A stretch of 64,000 nucleotides of DNA from Humibacter sp049446075 (lineage in GTDB: Bacteria; Actinomycetota; Actinomycetes; Actinomycetales; Microbacteriaceae): NCBI RefSeq assembly GCF_049446075.1, contig NZ_JBMSEB010000003.1, positions 248,001 to 312,000 of the forward strand, in the 5' to 3' direction. The translations under genes were made by a program, and so were the position numbers. The stretch's first letter is position 1. The number at the start of each line of letters is the position of its first letter. Of this stretch, positions 36,196 through 44,859 are shown in pieces. The notes beneath the pieces were generated by a model. That model did no database searches. It was not told the DNA's origin and saw only the letters and a list, made by a program, of their open reading frames with translations.

Positions 36196-37062
36196 ATGAC
36201 GGGCCAGCCGGCGGGTGCTCCTCGCTACGCCGACAGCGCCGCGGGCGAGTACCGCGACGACGACCGTCAATACAGCGGCGAGGCCGTGGCGTTCGACGCA
36301 CGCGCCGCCACCTTCGCGCTGCGGGCCGCCGGCCTCATCATCGACGTCGCCGCCGCGTATGCGCTCGTGCTGCTGTCGTTCTGGGCGCTCTCTTCCGCAC
36401 ACCGGGTCATCGACGCTGCGGCGAGCGCGGCCATCCAGGTCGCCATCGTCGCAATCGTCTTCGTCGTGCTGCCCACGGTTGTCGAGACGCTCACGCACGG
36501 CCGCAGCCTCGGCAAGCTCGCCATCGGTGCTCGCATCGTGCGCGATGACGGCGGGGCCGAGCAGCTGAGGCACGCCTTCGTGCGCGCGCTCGCAGGGTCG
36601 GTGGAGATCTACCTCACCTTCGGTGGTATCGCGGCAGTCGTCGGCCTGCTCAGCCCTCGATCCAAGCGCTTCGGCGATCTGCTTGCCGGAACGTATTCGC
36701 AGCTGCAACGGATGCCCGCGGCTCCCCCGCCGCCGCCTCCGCTTCCCCCGCATTTGGCGGGTTGGGCGGCCGTCGCAGACGTGGCGGCCCTGCCGCCACG
36801 TCTCGCGAGACGCATCGCCGAGTTCCTCCGCCACGTCGGTACGCTGACACCTGATGCCCGAGCCCGCGTGGCAACGGAACTCGCCCGTGAGGCCTCATCC
36901 TTCGTCTCCCCGCTGCCCGACACCGACGCGCAGTCGTTTCTCGTCGCCGTCGCCGCGCTGCGACGCGACCGCGAATACGCGGCACTCATGGGCGAACGCG
37001 CGCGGCTGGAACGTGTCGCCGGCGCATTGACGGCGCTGCCCCCAGGGTTCCCGCGCCGCTGA
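36196..37062 (+). CDS. RDD-family membrane protein
   Basis: This 288-aa protein has an RDD domain (about residues 28-175) with three to four membrane segments and the family start FALRAAGLIIDVAAAYALVL. HGRSLGKLAIGARIVRDDGG and RFGDLLAGTYSQL are also present. A poly-Pro linker (near 178-187) leads to a cytoplasmic C-terminal domain of about 100 residues rich in Arg and Ala. The family is linked to ion or solute transport in a few cases, without general proof. ATG 36196 or ATG 36187 could be used. TTAGAT 7 nt before 36196 suggests a leaderless start. It is divergent from the SpoIIM gene. Confidence 0.88.
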   Translation: MTGQPAGAPRYADSAAGEYRDDDRQYSGEAVAFDARAATFALRAAGLIIDVAAAYALVLLSFWALSSAHRVIDAAASAAIQVAIVAIVFVVLPTVVETLTHGRSLGKLAIGARIVRDDGGAEQLRHAFVRALAGSVEIYLTFGGIAAVVGLLSPRSKRFGDLLAGTYSQLQRMPAAPPPPPPLPPHLAGWAAVADVAALPPRLARRIAEFLRHVGTLTPDARARVATELAREASSFVSPLPDTDAQSFLVAVAALRRDREYAALMGERARLERVAGALTALPPGFPRR

Positions 37063-37166
37063 AGCGTCGGGTCGGCACGCGTTGCCGGGCGCCGCGAGCC
37101 GTAACGCGGACGATTGCCCCATCGGGTCTGGACCAAGGCTCGCGGCATGGGTTAGGGTCGACTGAG

Positions 37167-37185
37167 TTAGGTAGGCCTTACCTAC
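37167..37185. promoter_or_regulatory. DtxR/IdeR-like box TTAGGTAGGCCTTACCTAC
   Basis: This 19-bp sequence agrees with the iron-box consensus TTAGGTTAGGCTAACCTAA at 14 of 19 positions and contains a near-perfect 17-bp palindrome. It lies between the 3' ends of the RDD and ahcY genes, with no recognised gene start beside it. It could control an unseen small RNA or be a decoy or chance site. Confidence 0.4.
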
Positions 37186-37195
37186 TTCGTGACGT

Positions 37196-37279
37196 CCGGA
37201 CCGCGGTCCGGTCGACTGCGCCACGTTCTCCCGATTGCGCCAGAAAGCGTGGCGCAATCGCGCAGGACTGGCGCAGTCG
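37196..37279. terminator. Palindrome plus nested inverted repeats between RDD and ahcY
   Basis: A perfect 16-bp palindrome CCGGACCGCGGTCCGG (37196-37211) is followed by two nested 11-bp inverted repeats. The outer arms are CGACTGCGCCA (37213-37223) and TGGCGCAGTCG (37269-37279). The inner arms are CGATTGCGCCA (37232-37242) and TGGCGCAATCG (37250-37260) around a 7-nt loop. The two units differ by one base, so they look duplicated. Placement between converging genes fits a two-way terminator. Confidence 0.65.
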
Positions 37280-37297
37280 CGCCCGTCGGCCTCAGCG

Positions 37298-38866
37298 TCA
37301 GTACCGGTACTGGTCGGACTTGTACGGGCCCTCCACCGGAACGCCGATGTATGCGGCCTGGTCGGGCGTGAGCGTTGTGAGCTCGACGCCGAGAGCGTCG
37401 AGGTGCAGCCGTGCGACCTTCTCGTCCAGCACCTTCGGCAGCGTGTGCACGCCGAGCGGGTAGGCATCCAGATTGCCTCGCAGCTCGATCTGCCCAAGCA
37501 CCTGGTTCGTGAACGAGTTGCTCATCACGAACGACGGATGCCCCGTGGCGTTCCCCAGGTTCATCAGCCTGCCCTCGCTCAGCACGAGCACACTCCGGCC
37601 GGTCGGCAGACGCCACTCGTGCACCTGCGGCTTGATCTCCACCTTTTCTGCGCCCTCGAGCGACTCGAGCGCCGCCATGTCGATCTCGTTGTCGAAGTGG
37701 CCGACGTTGGCGACGATCGCGAGGTGCTTCATGGCCAGCAGGTGCTCGAGCCGCACGACGTTCTTGTTGCCGGTGCCCGAGATGAGGATGTCCACCTCAC
37801 CGATCACGGACTCCAGCTTCGACACCTGGAACCCGTCCATGGCGGCCTGCAGCGCGTTGATCGGGTCGACCTCGCTCACGATGACCCGAGCGCCTTGCCC
37901 GCGCAGCGCCTCGGCAGCACCCTTGCCCACATCGCCATAGCCGGCGACGAAGGCCACCTTGCCGCCGATCAGCACGTCGGTCGCACGGTTCAGCCCATCG
38001 ACGAGCGAGTGCCGGATGCCGTACTTGTTGTCGAACTTGGACTTCGTGACCGAGTCGTTGACGTTGATCGCCGTGAACTTCAGTTTGCCGTCGCGCTCGA
38101 GCTCGTACAGGCGGTGAGCGCCGGTCGTCGTCTCCTCGGTAACACCGATGATGTCGGCCGCGGTTCGCGTCCACGTTTCGGGTGACTCGGCAAGGGATGC
38201 CCGCAGCAGGTCGAGGATCACGCGATATTCGTGCGAGTCGTCTGGCGCGGCATCCGGAACCCGTCCCTCCCGCTCGAATTGTGCTCCGAGGTGCACGAGC
38301 AGCGTGGCGTCTCCGCCGTCGTCGAGGATCTGGTTTGGGCCGATGAACTCGCCGCCGGATGCCTGCGCCTCTGCACTCCAGTCGAAGATGCGGTTGGCGC
38401 ACCACCAGTACTCGTCGAGGCTCTCGCCCTTCCAGGCGAAGACCGGAACGCCGCGGGGCTGGTCGACGGTCCCGCTCGGTCCGACCACGACGGCCGCGGC
38501 AGCCTCGTCTTGCGTGGAGAAGATGTTGCAGCTCGCCCATCTCACCTGCGCGCCGAGCGCGACGAGGGTCTCGATGAGCACCGCGGTCTGCACAGTCATG
38601 TGCAGCGACCCGGCGATGCGTGCACCTGCCAGCGGCTGTGTATCGGCGAACTCCGCACGAAGCGCCATGAGGCCGGGCATCTCCTGCTCGGCCAGGCGCA
38701 GCTGGTGGCGTCCGGCCTCGGCGAGCGCGAGGTCACGCACCCGGTACTCGAACGGCCCCGGCGCGGCATCCGTTCCGCCTGCCGGGCTCTCGTCGTGCGC
38801 TGTCTGCGCGGAGTGCGAAGCGTGCGTCGCCAGGTCCTGGGAGCTCAGGGAAGTCATGGGTCTCAT
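37298..38866 (-). CDS. ahcY: S-adenosylhomocysteine hydrolase
   Basis: This enzyme (522 aa from ATG 38866; 519 from ATG 38857) splits S-adenosylhomocysteine into adenosine and homocysteine, recycling the product of methylation. Motifs include SLHMTVQTAVLIETL near residues 87-101, SCNIFSTQDEAAAAV, the NAD-binding GYGDVGKGAAEALRGQGA near 307-324 and the C-terminal KSDQYRY. It contains the approximately 40-residue insert typical of actinobacterial enzymes. The N-terminal 35 residues are Ser/Ala-rich and may be disordered. No SAH riboswitch is visible: only 39 nt separate it from the upstream DUF3499 gene. Confidence 0.97.
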   Translation of the reverse strand: MRPMTSLSSQDLATHASHSAQTAHDESPAGGTDAAPGPFEYRVRDLALAEAGRHQLRLAEQEMPGLMALRAEFADTQPLAGARIAGSLHMTVQTAVLIETLVALGAQVRWASCNIFSTQDEAAAAVVVGPSGTVDQPRGVPVFAWKGESLDEYWWCANRIFDWSAEAQASGGEFIGPNQILDDGGDATLLVHLGAQFEREGRVPDAAPDDSHEYRVILDLLRASLAESPETWTRTAADIIGVTEETTTGAHRLYELERDGKLKFTAINVNDSVTKSKFDNKYGIRHSLVDGLNRATDVLIGGKVAFVAGYGDVGKGAAEALRGQGARVIVSEVDPINALQAAMDGFQVSKLESVIGEVDILISGTGNKNVVRLEHLLAMKHLAIVANVGHFDNEIDMAALESLEGAEKVEIKPQVHEWRLPTGRSVLVLSEGRLMNLGNATGHPSFVMSNSFTNQVLGQIELRGNLDAYPLGVHTLPKVLDEKVARLHLDALGVELTTLTPDQAAYIGVPVEGPYKSDQYRY

Positions 38867-38905
38867 TCTCTCAGGCCGCCGCTGGGTGTTATGGCCCCGG
38901 CGGGC

Positions 38906-39142
38906 TCAGAGGGCGCCGAGGCCGCCGAGGCCCTGGGGCTCGCCGATCACCTGGTGACGCACGACCTGCCACCCGATGGGAGCCGACAGCCGCTCCGCGT
39001 GGATGGCGCACAGATCGTAGGTGTGCGGTTCGTGCGCCAGCGACAGCGGCCCGAGCACCACCATCGAGTCGGCGTAGTCGTACGTCAGCGTCGCCACGGC
39101 CTCACGCGGGCACGCGACCTTCGAGCACGTTCGGGCCGTCAT
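38906..39142 (-). CDS. DUF3499 domain protein
   Basis: This 78-aa protein starts MTARTCSKVACPREAVATLTYDYADS and carries a CxxxxC (Cys6, Cys11) with a later Cys and His (YDLCAIHAERL). This suggests a small zinc ribbon. The family lies upstream of ahcY or manB in actinobacteria (Rv3258c) and its function is unknown. The C-terminal Gly/Leu tail is variable. It is divergent from the zincin-like gene 100 nt away. Confidence 0.88.
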   Translation of the reverse strand: MTARTCSKVACPREAVATLTYDYADSMVVLGPLSLAHEPHTYDLCAIHAERLSAPIGWQVVRHQVIGEPQGLGGLGAL

Positions 39143-39229
39143 CAGGCCACCAGACTACTCGTGGGCGGTGCACAACTGCGGCGCGCGGCGAACCACGACA
39201 CAGCGTGTCGCAGCCCGCGTCACCGCACC

Positions 39230-39235
39230 TAGGAT
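39230..39235 (+). promoter_or_regulatory. -10 box TAGGAT for leaderless zincin-like gene
   Basis: TAGGAT fits TANNNT and lies 7 nt before ATG 39243 with no Shine-Dalgarno sequence between them. Confidence 0.5.
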
Positions 39236-39242
39236 TGGCGAC

Positions 39243-39680
39243 ATGCCCCGATCACGACCCGTGCGGTACGCCACACCGGTACGTCGTTCCGATCGCCACG
39301 GCCGGGGCGCGCGCGGACCCGTGACTGGACCGCATCTGCCCCTGCTGCAGGACCGCATCGACGTTTTCGAGATGACGGTTGCGAGCACCGCAGACTTCAT
39401 TAAGGGCCTCTGGCCCGACGAGCTCTCCGACATGCGCGTGCAGATCGCCGCCGCCCCCTCTGCCGCCCTGGGGTACGAAGAGGTGCAGCGCTGGGGCGTG
39501 GATCCGGCCACCAAATCGATCACGCTCTACCGCGTTCCCATCGAACGGCTCGCGAAGCTGCACCGCAACGATGACCTGCATCGGAAGCTGCTCATCGAGA
39601 GCTGCGTGCTGCGCGCGGTCGCCGAGCTCCTCGGTCGCGACCCGTGGGATCTTGCGCCCGGCCGCTTCGGCCACTTCTGA
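39243..39680 (+). CDS. Zincin-like metallopeptidase family protein without HExxH
   Basis: This 145-aa protein matches the Possibl_zincin family (Rv3259-like) by length, by context next to DUF3499 and WhiB2, and by the middle sequence MTVASTADFIKGLWPDELSDMRVQIAAAP. In active members a HExxH motif lies near the end; here that region reads LIESCVLRAVAELLGRDPWDL and has no HExxH. Zinc-protease activity is therefore doubtful. The N-terminal 30 residues are basic. A leaderless start at ATG 39243 is supported by TAGGAT upstream. It is convergent with the DUF5719 gene. Confidence 0.83.
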   Translation: MPRSRPVRYATPVRRSDRHGRGARGPVTGPHLPLLQDRIDVFEMTVASTADFIKGLWPDELSDMRVQIAAAPSAALGYEEVQRWGVDPATKSITLYRVPIERLAKLHRNDDLHRKLLIESCVLRAVAELLGRDPWDLAPGRFGHF

Positions 39681-39750
39681 CGCATTCCTGGCGATCGCCT
39701 CGGCAGGCCGGCTGACTCTCGCGCCGACTCCGGGTGAGCGTGGTCGGCGC

Positions 39751-41553
39751 CTACCGCGGATACACCGTGATGGGTTGCGCGAGCGGCCCTGGCGGGTTCA
39801 GCGCGAACGACGACGACTCACCGTCGGCCGTGAGGCTCACGGATGCCCGCAATCCGCTGGCCCCATCGATCGTGTACGAGCCGTGCGAGGTGACCTGAAC
39901 GGCAACGCCCTTCCCCGCCGGCACCGAGACCTGCTGTGCGGCTCCGCTCTTGGGCGTCAGGGTGACCTTGGCGTCCGTTCGGCCCGTGTTGGCGAGGTGC
40001 AGCGTGGGAGCGGATCCGGAGGGCACCGCCATCATCGCCTTCTCCCCGAGCGGGCTGCTTGCGACGAACCATGCGAAGTCCTGCGTGGCGGCCTCGGCCT
40101 GTGCAGTCGCCGACTGGTCCCCGCTGGGCGCGGCCGCGGCATCCACGGTGCGTGCGGCCGCGACGACGGGAACGTCGGAGGTGACCTGGACGGTGTACGA
40201 ACCGTCGATGAGGTGGTCGAACGTCACCTCTCGAACAGTTCCGCCCTGCATGGTGACGTGTGAGGTGGCCGCGACGCCTTCCGTGGTCTCAGAGGTGGCG
40301 GTGACCGTGACGTGGGCGACGCTCGTACCTGGCGCGAGCAGGCGCACCGACGGCAGTTGGCTGGATCCGCTGTCCGAGCCTGCCGTGATGCGACCGACGT
40401 TCGCAACGGTCATCCCAGGGATCACAATGCTCTGCGCAGGAGCCGCGGTCGGGCCGGCCAGCTCGACGCCTTGCGGCGCCAGGCCCTGCACGCTGCTCTG
40501 CTGCAGCGACGCGTAGACGCTGCCGCCGCTGGCCTGAATATGCACGACGGATGCCTGCACGTTCGGCACGATGCCTGTCAAAGGAACCACGAGCTGCGAC
40601 CCGGCCCGCACGACAAGACCCCTGGCGCCCGGCGCCTCCGCACGGCCCGCCTCGGTGTAGACGGTCAGGTCGACGGTGGCCTCCACCTTCGACGGGTTGC
40701 TGAGCAGCACAAGGCTCGATGAGCCGAGCGTCGTCGAACCGGCCACGAGCCAGCTGTCCGACGTGGCCTCGCCGCACGCGGCAGCTGCGAGCCCGGCGAG
40801 ATCGGACTCCTGCGCCCGCTGCGACTGTGCCCCCGCGACCAGCGGTCGGGCAGCCGAGCCGTCCGCCTGCGTGCTGATGGTGCGGGGTGCCCCTCCGCCC
40901 CCGTGCACGCTCGGCGTCTGCAGACTGCGCTGGGCAATGGACGTTGTGACGCTCGTCACGATCGATGGCGAGCCGATCGACGAGAGCGAAGACGCGTCGG
41001 TAGCGTCGCTCAGATCGAGCAGGCCGCCCGGGCAGACGCGCTCCTGGTCGGCGGGAACGGGTGTGACCTTCTGAGCGGCCGGCGCGATGTGCAGGTTGGG
41101 CAGCGGCAGAAGGGCAGCGCCGGCCAGCGCTGCGACCGCGACACCGACCCCGATCACCCCGGCAAGGATGCGCACACTCCCCCGCGCGATGACGCGGCCA
41201 CTGCGGGCTCTGTTCCCCGGCTTCGAGCGCTGCTGGCGCGGGTTCTTGGCCCTCGGACTCTTGACTCTCGATGCCTTGGGCGCCGCGCCTGGCTCGCTCG
41301 CACCGGCAGCCGAGTCCCCGTCGACCGCACCAACGGCGGCCGTGCCGGTGCCCGGCGTCGCCGGAGCGGATCCCTCCTGGTCGAATGTCGCCTCATCGGA
41401 CGCGCCCGGTTCAGAGGTGTCCACCTCGCCCGTGTCTACGGAGTTCGCGTCCCCCGCGGTCGAGGTCGCGTCGGTCGCGTCCACGTCTGCTGCGTCGCCG
41501 GCCACACCGTTCTCCGCCGGCGTCTGGCCGCTCGGGGTCGTGCTATCGGACAT
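39751..41553 (-). CDS. DUF5719 family membrane-anchored extracytoplasmic protein
   Basis: This 600-aa protein has a disordered acidic N-terminus (residues 1-90), a basic stretch, one membrane segment (about residues 126-150, ILAGVIGVGVAVAALAGAALL) and a large beta-rich extracytoplasmic part (about 170-600). Repeated Ig-like patterns occur there (VEATVDLTVYTEAGR, VAHVTVTATSETTEGV, RTDAKVTLTPKSGA). The family is found beside the giant glycosyltransferase in actinobacteria. ATG 41553 lies 11 nt inside the upstream gene, so the two are coupled. The function is unknown, perhaps in wall-polymer synthesis. Confidence 0.83.
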   Translation of the reverse strand: MSDSTTPSGQTPAENGVAGDAADVDATDATSTAGDANSVDTGEVDTSEPGASDEATFDQEGSAPATPGTGTAAVGAVDGDSAAGASEPGAAPKASRVKSPRAKNPRQQRSKPGNRARSGRVIARGSVRILAGVIGVGVAVAALAGAALLPLPNLHIAPAAQKVTPVPADQERVCPGGLLDLSDATDASSLSSIGSPSIVTSVTTSIAQRSLQTPSVHGGGGAPRTISTQADGSAARPLVAGAQSQRAQESDLAGLAAAACGEATSDSWLVAGSTTLGSSSLVLLSNPSKVEATVDLTVYTEAGRAEAPGARGLVVRAGSQLVVPLTGIVPNVQASVVHIQASGGSVYASLQQSSVQGLAPQGVELAGPTAAPAQSIVIPGMTVANVGRITAGSDSGSSQLPSVRLLAPGTSVAHVTVTATSETTEGVAATSHVTMQGGTVREVTFDHLIDGSYTVQVTSDVPVVAAARTVDAAAAPSGDQSATAQAEAATQDFAWFVASSPLGEKAMMAVPSGSAPTLHLANTGRTDAKVTLTPKSGAAQQVSVPAGKGVAVQVTSHGSYTIDGASGLRASVSLTADGESSSFALNPPGPLAQPITVYPR

Positions 41554-44500
41554 CGCGGCCCCCGTCCACTCGGTACTCGGCTCGGTACTCGGCCGATCGA
41601 TCGGATGCCGTCGCCACTTCCGCTCGCTCCACGGTTCGCTCGTCGATCTCGCCGGTCTCGGGCGACGCGTACCCACTGGTCAGGCCGGAATCCCCGTATC
41701 CTCCCGAATCGACGTCCGTCGTTCGGTGGTCCTCGACGCGCTCGACGTCGACACCCTCTGAGGCCGAACCCGGTTCGGCATTCGCGCCAGTTGCGGCATC
41801 CGTGCCGATCGTATCTCCGGTGTTCGCGGGCTCCTGACCTCCCCAGGCATCCCCGTCTGAACTGCTTCCACCGGCCACGCCGGCACCGCCGTCGACGCCG
41901 CCTGGGGCGTCGAGCGGTTCACCGTCGGATGCCGTGCCCCTGCGCTTCCCTTGCCGCCCGAGCACCTCGGCCGCGGTCGGACGCCGAAGGGTGCCTCGCT
42001 CGGCCCGCCCGGTCGGTAGCGCGAGCAGCAGCGTCAGGCCGAACACGATCCCGAGCGCGACCAGAACGACGACGCGTTGCCAGCCGCCGGCATCCGGTGG
42101 AATCGGCACCGCGTGCTTCTGCTGAGGAACGCTCCACAGCACCGAGTCGTCGGTGGAGGCCACCTGCGTGAGCAGCGGATTGCTGTCCAGAGCCGTCGCG
42201 GCTCTCGCCTGAGTGGACGATGCTGGCGAAAGCCCTTCGCCTGCTGTGGTCTGCAGCAGCACGAACGAGACTCCGAAGTGGCGAAGCAGCGCCGAGGCAT
42301 CCATTCCGCTCGTCGAGGTGAGGTTGCCCGCCAGGGTCGCCAGACGGCGCTGGTCCGGCGTCAGCGTGGGGCTCGTGGCGCTCAGCGTGCTCTGGTCGTC
42401 GAGCGTCTCGCCCTTGCCGTGCACGAGCTGTGCGCCGAGGGATCCGTCGGACTGCGGCGACAGCCGCAGGGTTCCGATCCGCGGACGAGTCTGCGCCTGC
42501 GCGGTCGCATAGGCGGGCAGCGCATCGGTGGCGCCCGCAACGATCGAGGATGTCTGCAACGGCACCGCGATCGCCAACGGCGCGATCGCCACGGCAACGA
42601 AAGCGACAGTGACGGTTGCAGGCCAGATCGCGAATCGGCCGAGCGCGACGAGCGCCATGGTCGCCGCGGCGATCAGACCCAGCCAATACAGGCTGAGCGC
42701 ACTGCCGGGCCAGAGCGTCACGGCGGCAGCGCCCTGCGTCGACACGGCGACATGCAGGGCGACGATCGCCGTCGCAAAACCGAGCAAGGCGCCGACCAGG
42801 CACAACGTGGCACGGATCGTGCCGCGCAGGAACAGGGAGAGCAGTGCGAGGATGCCCACCGGCGCCATCAGGATCGGCACCACGATAGACGGCACCATGC
42901 CGCTGATGCCGAAGACGCCGCTCAGCGTCTGCCAACCACCGAGATCCGGGTCAGCGAAGCCGAGCGCGACATGCAACGGATGCCCCGAAGCACCGGGCAG
43001 CGGGAGGCCGGGGTCCGCGAACACGGCAAGCGGCGTGCCCCGAAGCAGCTGTTGCACAACGAGCGGGGCGAACAGCACGATCGCCGGGATCGGCACGAGC
43101 AGCACCCTGGCTACCCCTCGCCCGGACAGCGCCGAGGCGATCACCCAGATGACGAAGAGTGCCGGCGCCAGCAGCGGCGCAGAGGCGATCACCGCTGCCG
43201 CGAGGATGGCGGTGGTCGCCGCGGCGGCCCACGACCGTTTCGCTGCGGTTCCGGCAAAGAACAGCCAGGGCAGCAGGAGGTGCACGATGACGCCGGCCGG
43301 CCTGCCCTGCTGCAGTGCATCGAACAGCATGGGGGCGAGCGCCCAGACGAGGGCGAAGGTGGCGCGCAGCACGGCGCGGTGGGTGAGTCGGGTTGCCAGG
43401 AACCACGCTCCGAGCGCCGCGAGCGGCAGGGCGGCGAACCACAACAGCACGATCGCGAACGAAGGCTGCCAGAAGGTGAGGCTGCCGAGCACGGCGAGCA
43501 CACCGGTGAACGGGTCAGCGGCTCCGACGAATCCGATGCCGATGTCGCGCCACCCGTATCCGAGGTTCGACCACAGCGTTCCAATGTCATTGAGCGGGAG
43601 CAGTCCCCCGCCGCTCACCTGCGACGAGCCGAGGAGCGGTGCGAACAGCGCGATGCTCATCAACGCCGTGGCAAGCACGACCCACGCGCCGCCCCCGCTG
43701 AAGAAGTTAAGCTCGCGGCGCTCGCCGTGCTGCCGCACCAGGCTTGTCTCACGGCGCAGGGCGCGCATGCGCCGCACCTCGGCACGCGGGATGCGCAGCG
43801 GCGCGATCGCTTTCCACTTCACCGTGCGTACGCGTTTGATCGCCCCACGCGCCTGTCCGATGTGGCTTCCGCCGAACGCGGTCGCCAACGCCGCCGCGAA
43901 CTCCCCGATGATGGCGCCTGGCTGCTTGCTCAGCAGCAGGCCAAGGGATCGGATGACCGCCAGCGGCACGAGCGACAGCCAATGGAACACGAGTGCGAAC
44001 GCTGGCGCATAGGCCATGCGCCTGTGCAACTGCGCGGCCCTGCGCTGCCTGTACTGCCTCCGGCGCTGCCTGCCGCGCGGGCTTCGCGGCTGCAGGCTCA
44101 CGCCGTCCGCGGCGGATGCGACGCGCGCACCCGGCACGATCACGACGCGATAGGCGGCGAGCCTGGCCCGCACACAGAGGTCGAGTCCCTCGTCGAACGC
44201 GGTCAGTGCCGGATCGAAGCCGCCGAGGCGTTCCCACACGCTGTGCCTGATGAGCATGCCAGCGGCGGGCACTCCGAGCATGTCGCTCGTCCGGTCGTGC
44301 TGCGCCTGGTCGAGTTCGTCCTCGACGGGCACGATGGTCGCCCCGAGCCGCGTCATCGACAGCCCGAGTTCGCGAATAACGGATGCCTCGTCCCAGTCGA
44401 CGAGCTTCGGCCCGGCTATGGCGACCGACGGCGACACCGCAACCGTGTCGATCAGGTGGGCGAGAGCTTCCGGTTCCGGAGCGGTGTCCTGGCCAAGGAA

Positions 44501-44767
44501 CCACAGCCATTCGTCATCGGAAGACGACGGCGGCACCACACGCGCCGCCACGCCGAGCGCCGTGCCGAAGGACAGCTTCTCGGTGGAGGCCAGCAGATGG
44601 TCGGGTGAAGCAGCGGATGCCGCCGCGGACGTCGCCTGGTCGGAGTCGACGCCGATCACCACCAGGGAGTCCACGGGACGGGTCTGCGAGGCGAGAGCAT
44701 CCAGGGTGCGCGCGAGGTGCTCAGCACCCCTGTGCGCAACGAGGATGGCGGTGACTGTCGGAGGCAT
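41543..44767 (-). CDS. Family 2 glycosyltransferase fused to a polytopic membrane domain
   Basis: This 1074-aa protein has an N-terminal GT2 domain (residues 1-230) with TAILVAHRGAEHLARTLDALASQ. The acidic site WLWFLGQDTAPEP is followed by a likely acceptor region, LGGFDPALTAFDEGLDLCVRARLAAYRV. About 12 membrane segments follow (about 255-930), then a hydrophilic Gly/Asp/Ser-rich C-terminus (about 945-1074). Related proteins lie next to whiB2 in many actinobacteria and probably make or export an envelope polysaccharide. The exact sugar is unknown. TAGGCT 7 nt before the ATG suggests a leaderless mRNA. It overlaps DUF5719 by 11 nt. Confidence 0.9.
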   Translation of the reverse strand: MPPTVTAILVAHRGAEHLARTLDALASQTRPVDSLVVIGVDSDQATSAAASAASPDHLLASTEKLSFGTALGVAARVVPPSSSDDEWLWFLGQDTAPEPEALAHLIDTVAVSPSVAIAGPKLVDWDEASVIRELGLSMTRLGATIVPVEDELDQAQHDRTSDMLGVPAAGMLIRHSVWERLGGFDPALTAFDEGLDLCVRARLAAYRVVIVPGARVASAADGVSLQPRSPRGRQRRRQYRQRRAAQLHRRMAYAPAFALVFHWLSLVPLAVIRSLGLLLSKQPGAIIGEFAAALATAFGGSHIGQARGAIKRVRTVKWKAIAPLRIPRAEVRRMRALRRETSLVRQHGERRELNFFSGGGAWVVLATALMSIALFAPLLGSSQVSGGGLLPLNDIGTLWSNLGYGWRDIGIGFVGAADPFTGVLAVLGSLTFWQPSFAIVLLWFAALPLAALGAWFLATRLTHRAVLRATFALVWALAPMLFDALQQGRPAGVIVHLLLPWLFFAGTAAKRSWAAAATTAILAAAVIASAPLLAPALFVIWVIASALSGRGVARVLLVPIPAIVLFAPLVVQQLLRGTPLAVFADPGLPLPGASGHPLHVALGFADPDLGGWQTLSGVFGISGMVPSIVVPILMAPVGILALLSLFLRGTIRATLCLVGALLGFATAIVALHVAVSTQGAAAVTLWPGSALSLYWLGLIAAATMALVALGRFAIWPATVTVAFVAVAIAPLAIAVPLQTSSIVAGATDALPAYATAQAQTRPRIGTLRLSPQSDGSLGAQLVHGKGETLDDQSTLSATSPTLTPDQRRLATLAGNLTSTSGMDASALLRHFGVSFVLLQTTAGEGLSPASSTQARAATALDSNPLLTQVASTDDSVLWSVPQQKHAVPIPPDAGGWQRVVVLVALGIVFGLTLLLALPTGRAERGTLRRPTAAEVLGRQGKRRGTASDGEPLDAPGGVDGGAGVAGGSSSDGDAWGGQEPANTGDTIGTDAATGANAEPGSASEGVDVERVEDHRTTDVDSGGYGDSGLTSGYASPETGEIDERTVERAEVATASDRSAEYRAEYRVDGGRDVR

Positions 44768-44774
44768 CGCGGAC

Positions 44775-44780
44775 AGCCTA
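44775..44780 (-). promoter_or_regulatory. -10 box TAGGCT for leaderless GT2 transcript
   Basis: On the minus strand TAGGCT is followed by GTCCGCG and ATG 44767. No ribosome-binding site is present. Confidence 0.5.
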
Positions 44781-44859
44781 GGCAGGTGCGTGCGGAATCC
44801 TGGTGACCCCGGTCGCGTGCTGGCCGAATTGCCTTCTCAAGTCGTGCGCCGAGGCGCGC

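Noticed and set aside
38867..38905. Possible SAH riboswitch upstream of ahcY
   Set aside because: Only 39 nt separate ahcY from the DUF3499 gene, too short for the known SAH riboswitch fold, and no matching core was seen.
42077..44608. A frame of over 840 codons opposite the membrane-fused glycosyltransferase
   Set aside because: The composition is Arg/Gln/Asp/His-rich, as expected for an antisense frame; the opposite strand encodes a clear GT2 and membrane helices.
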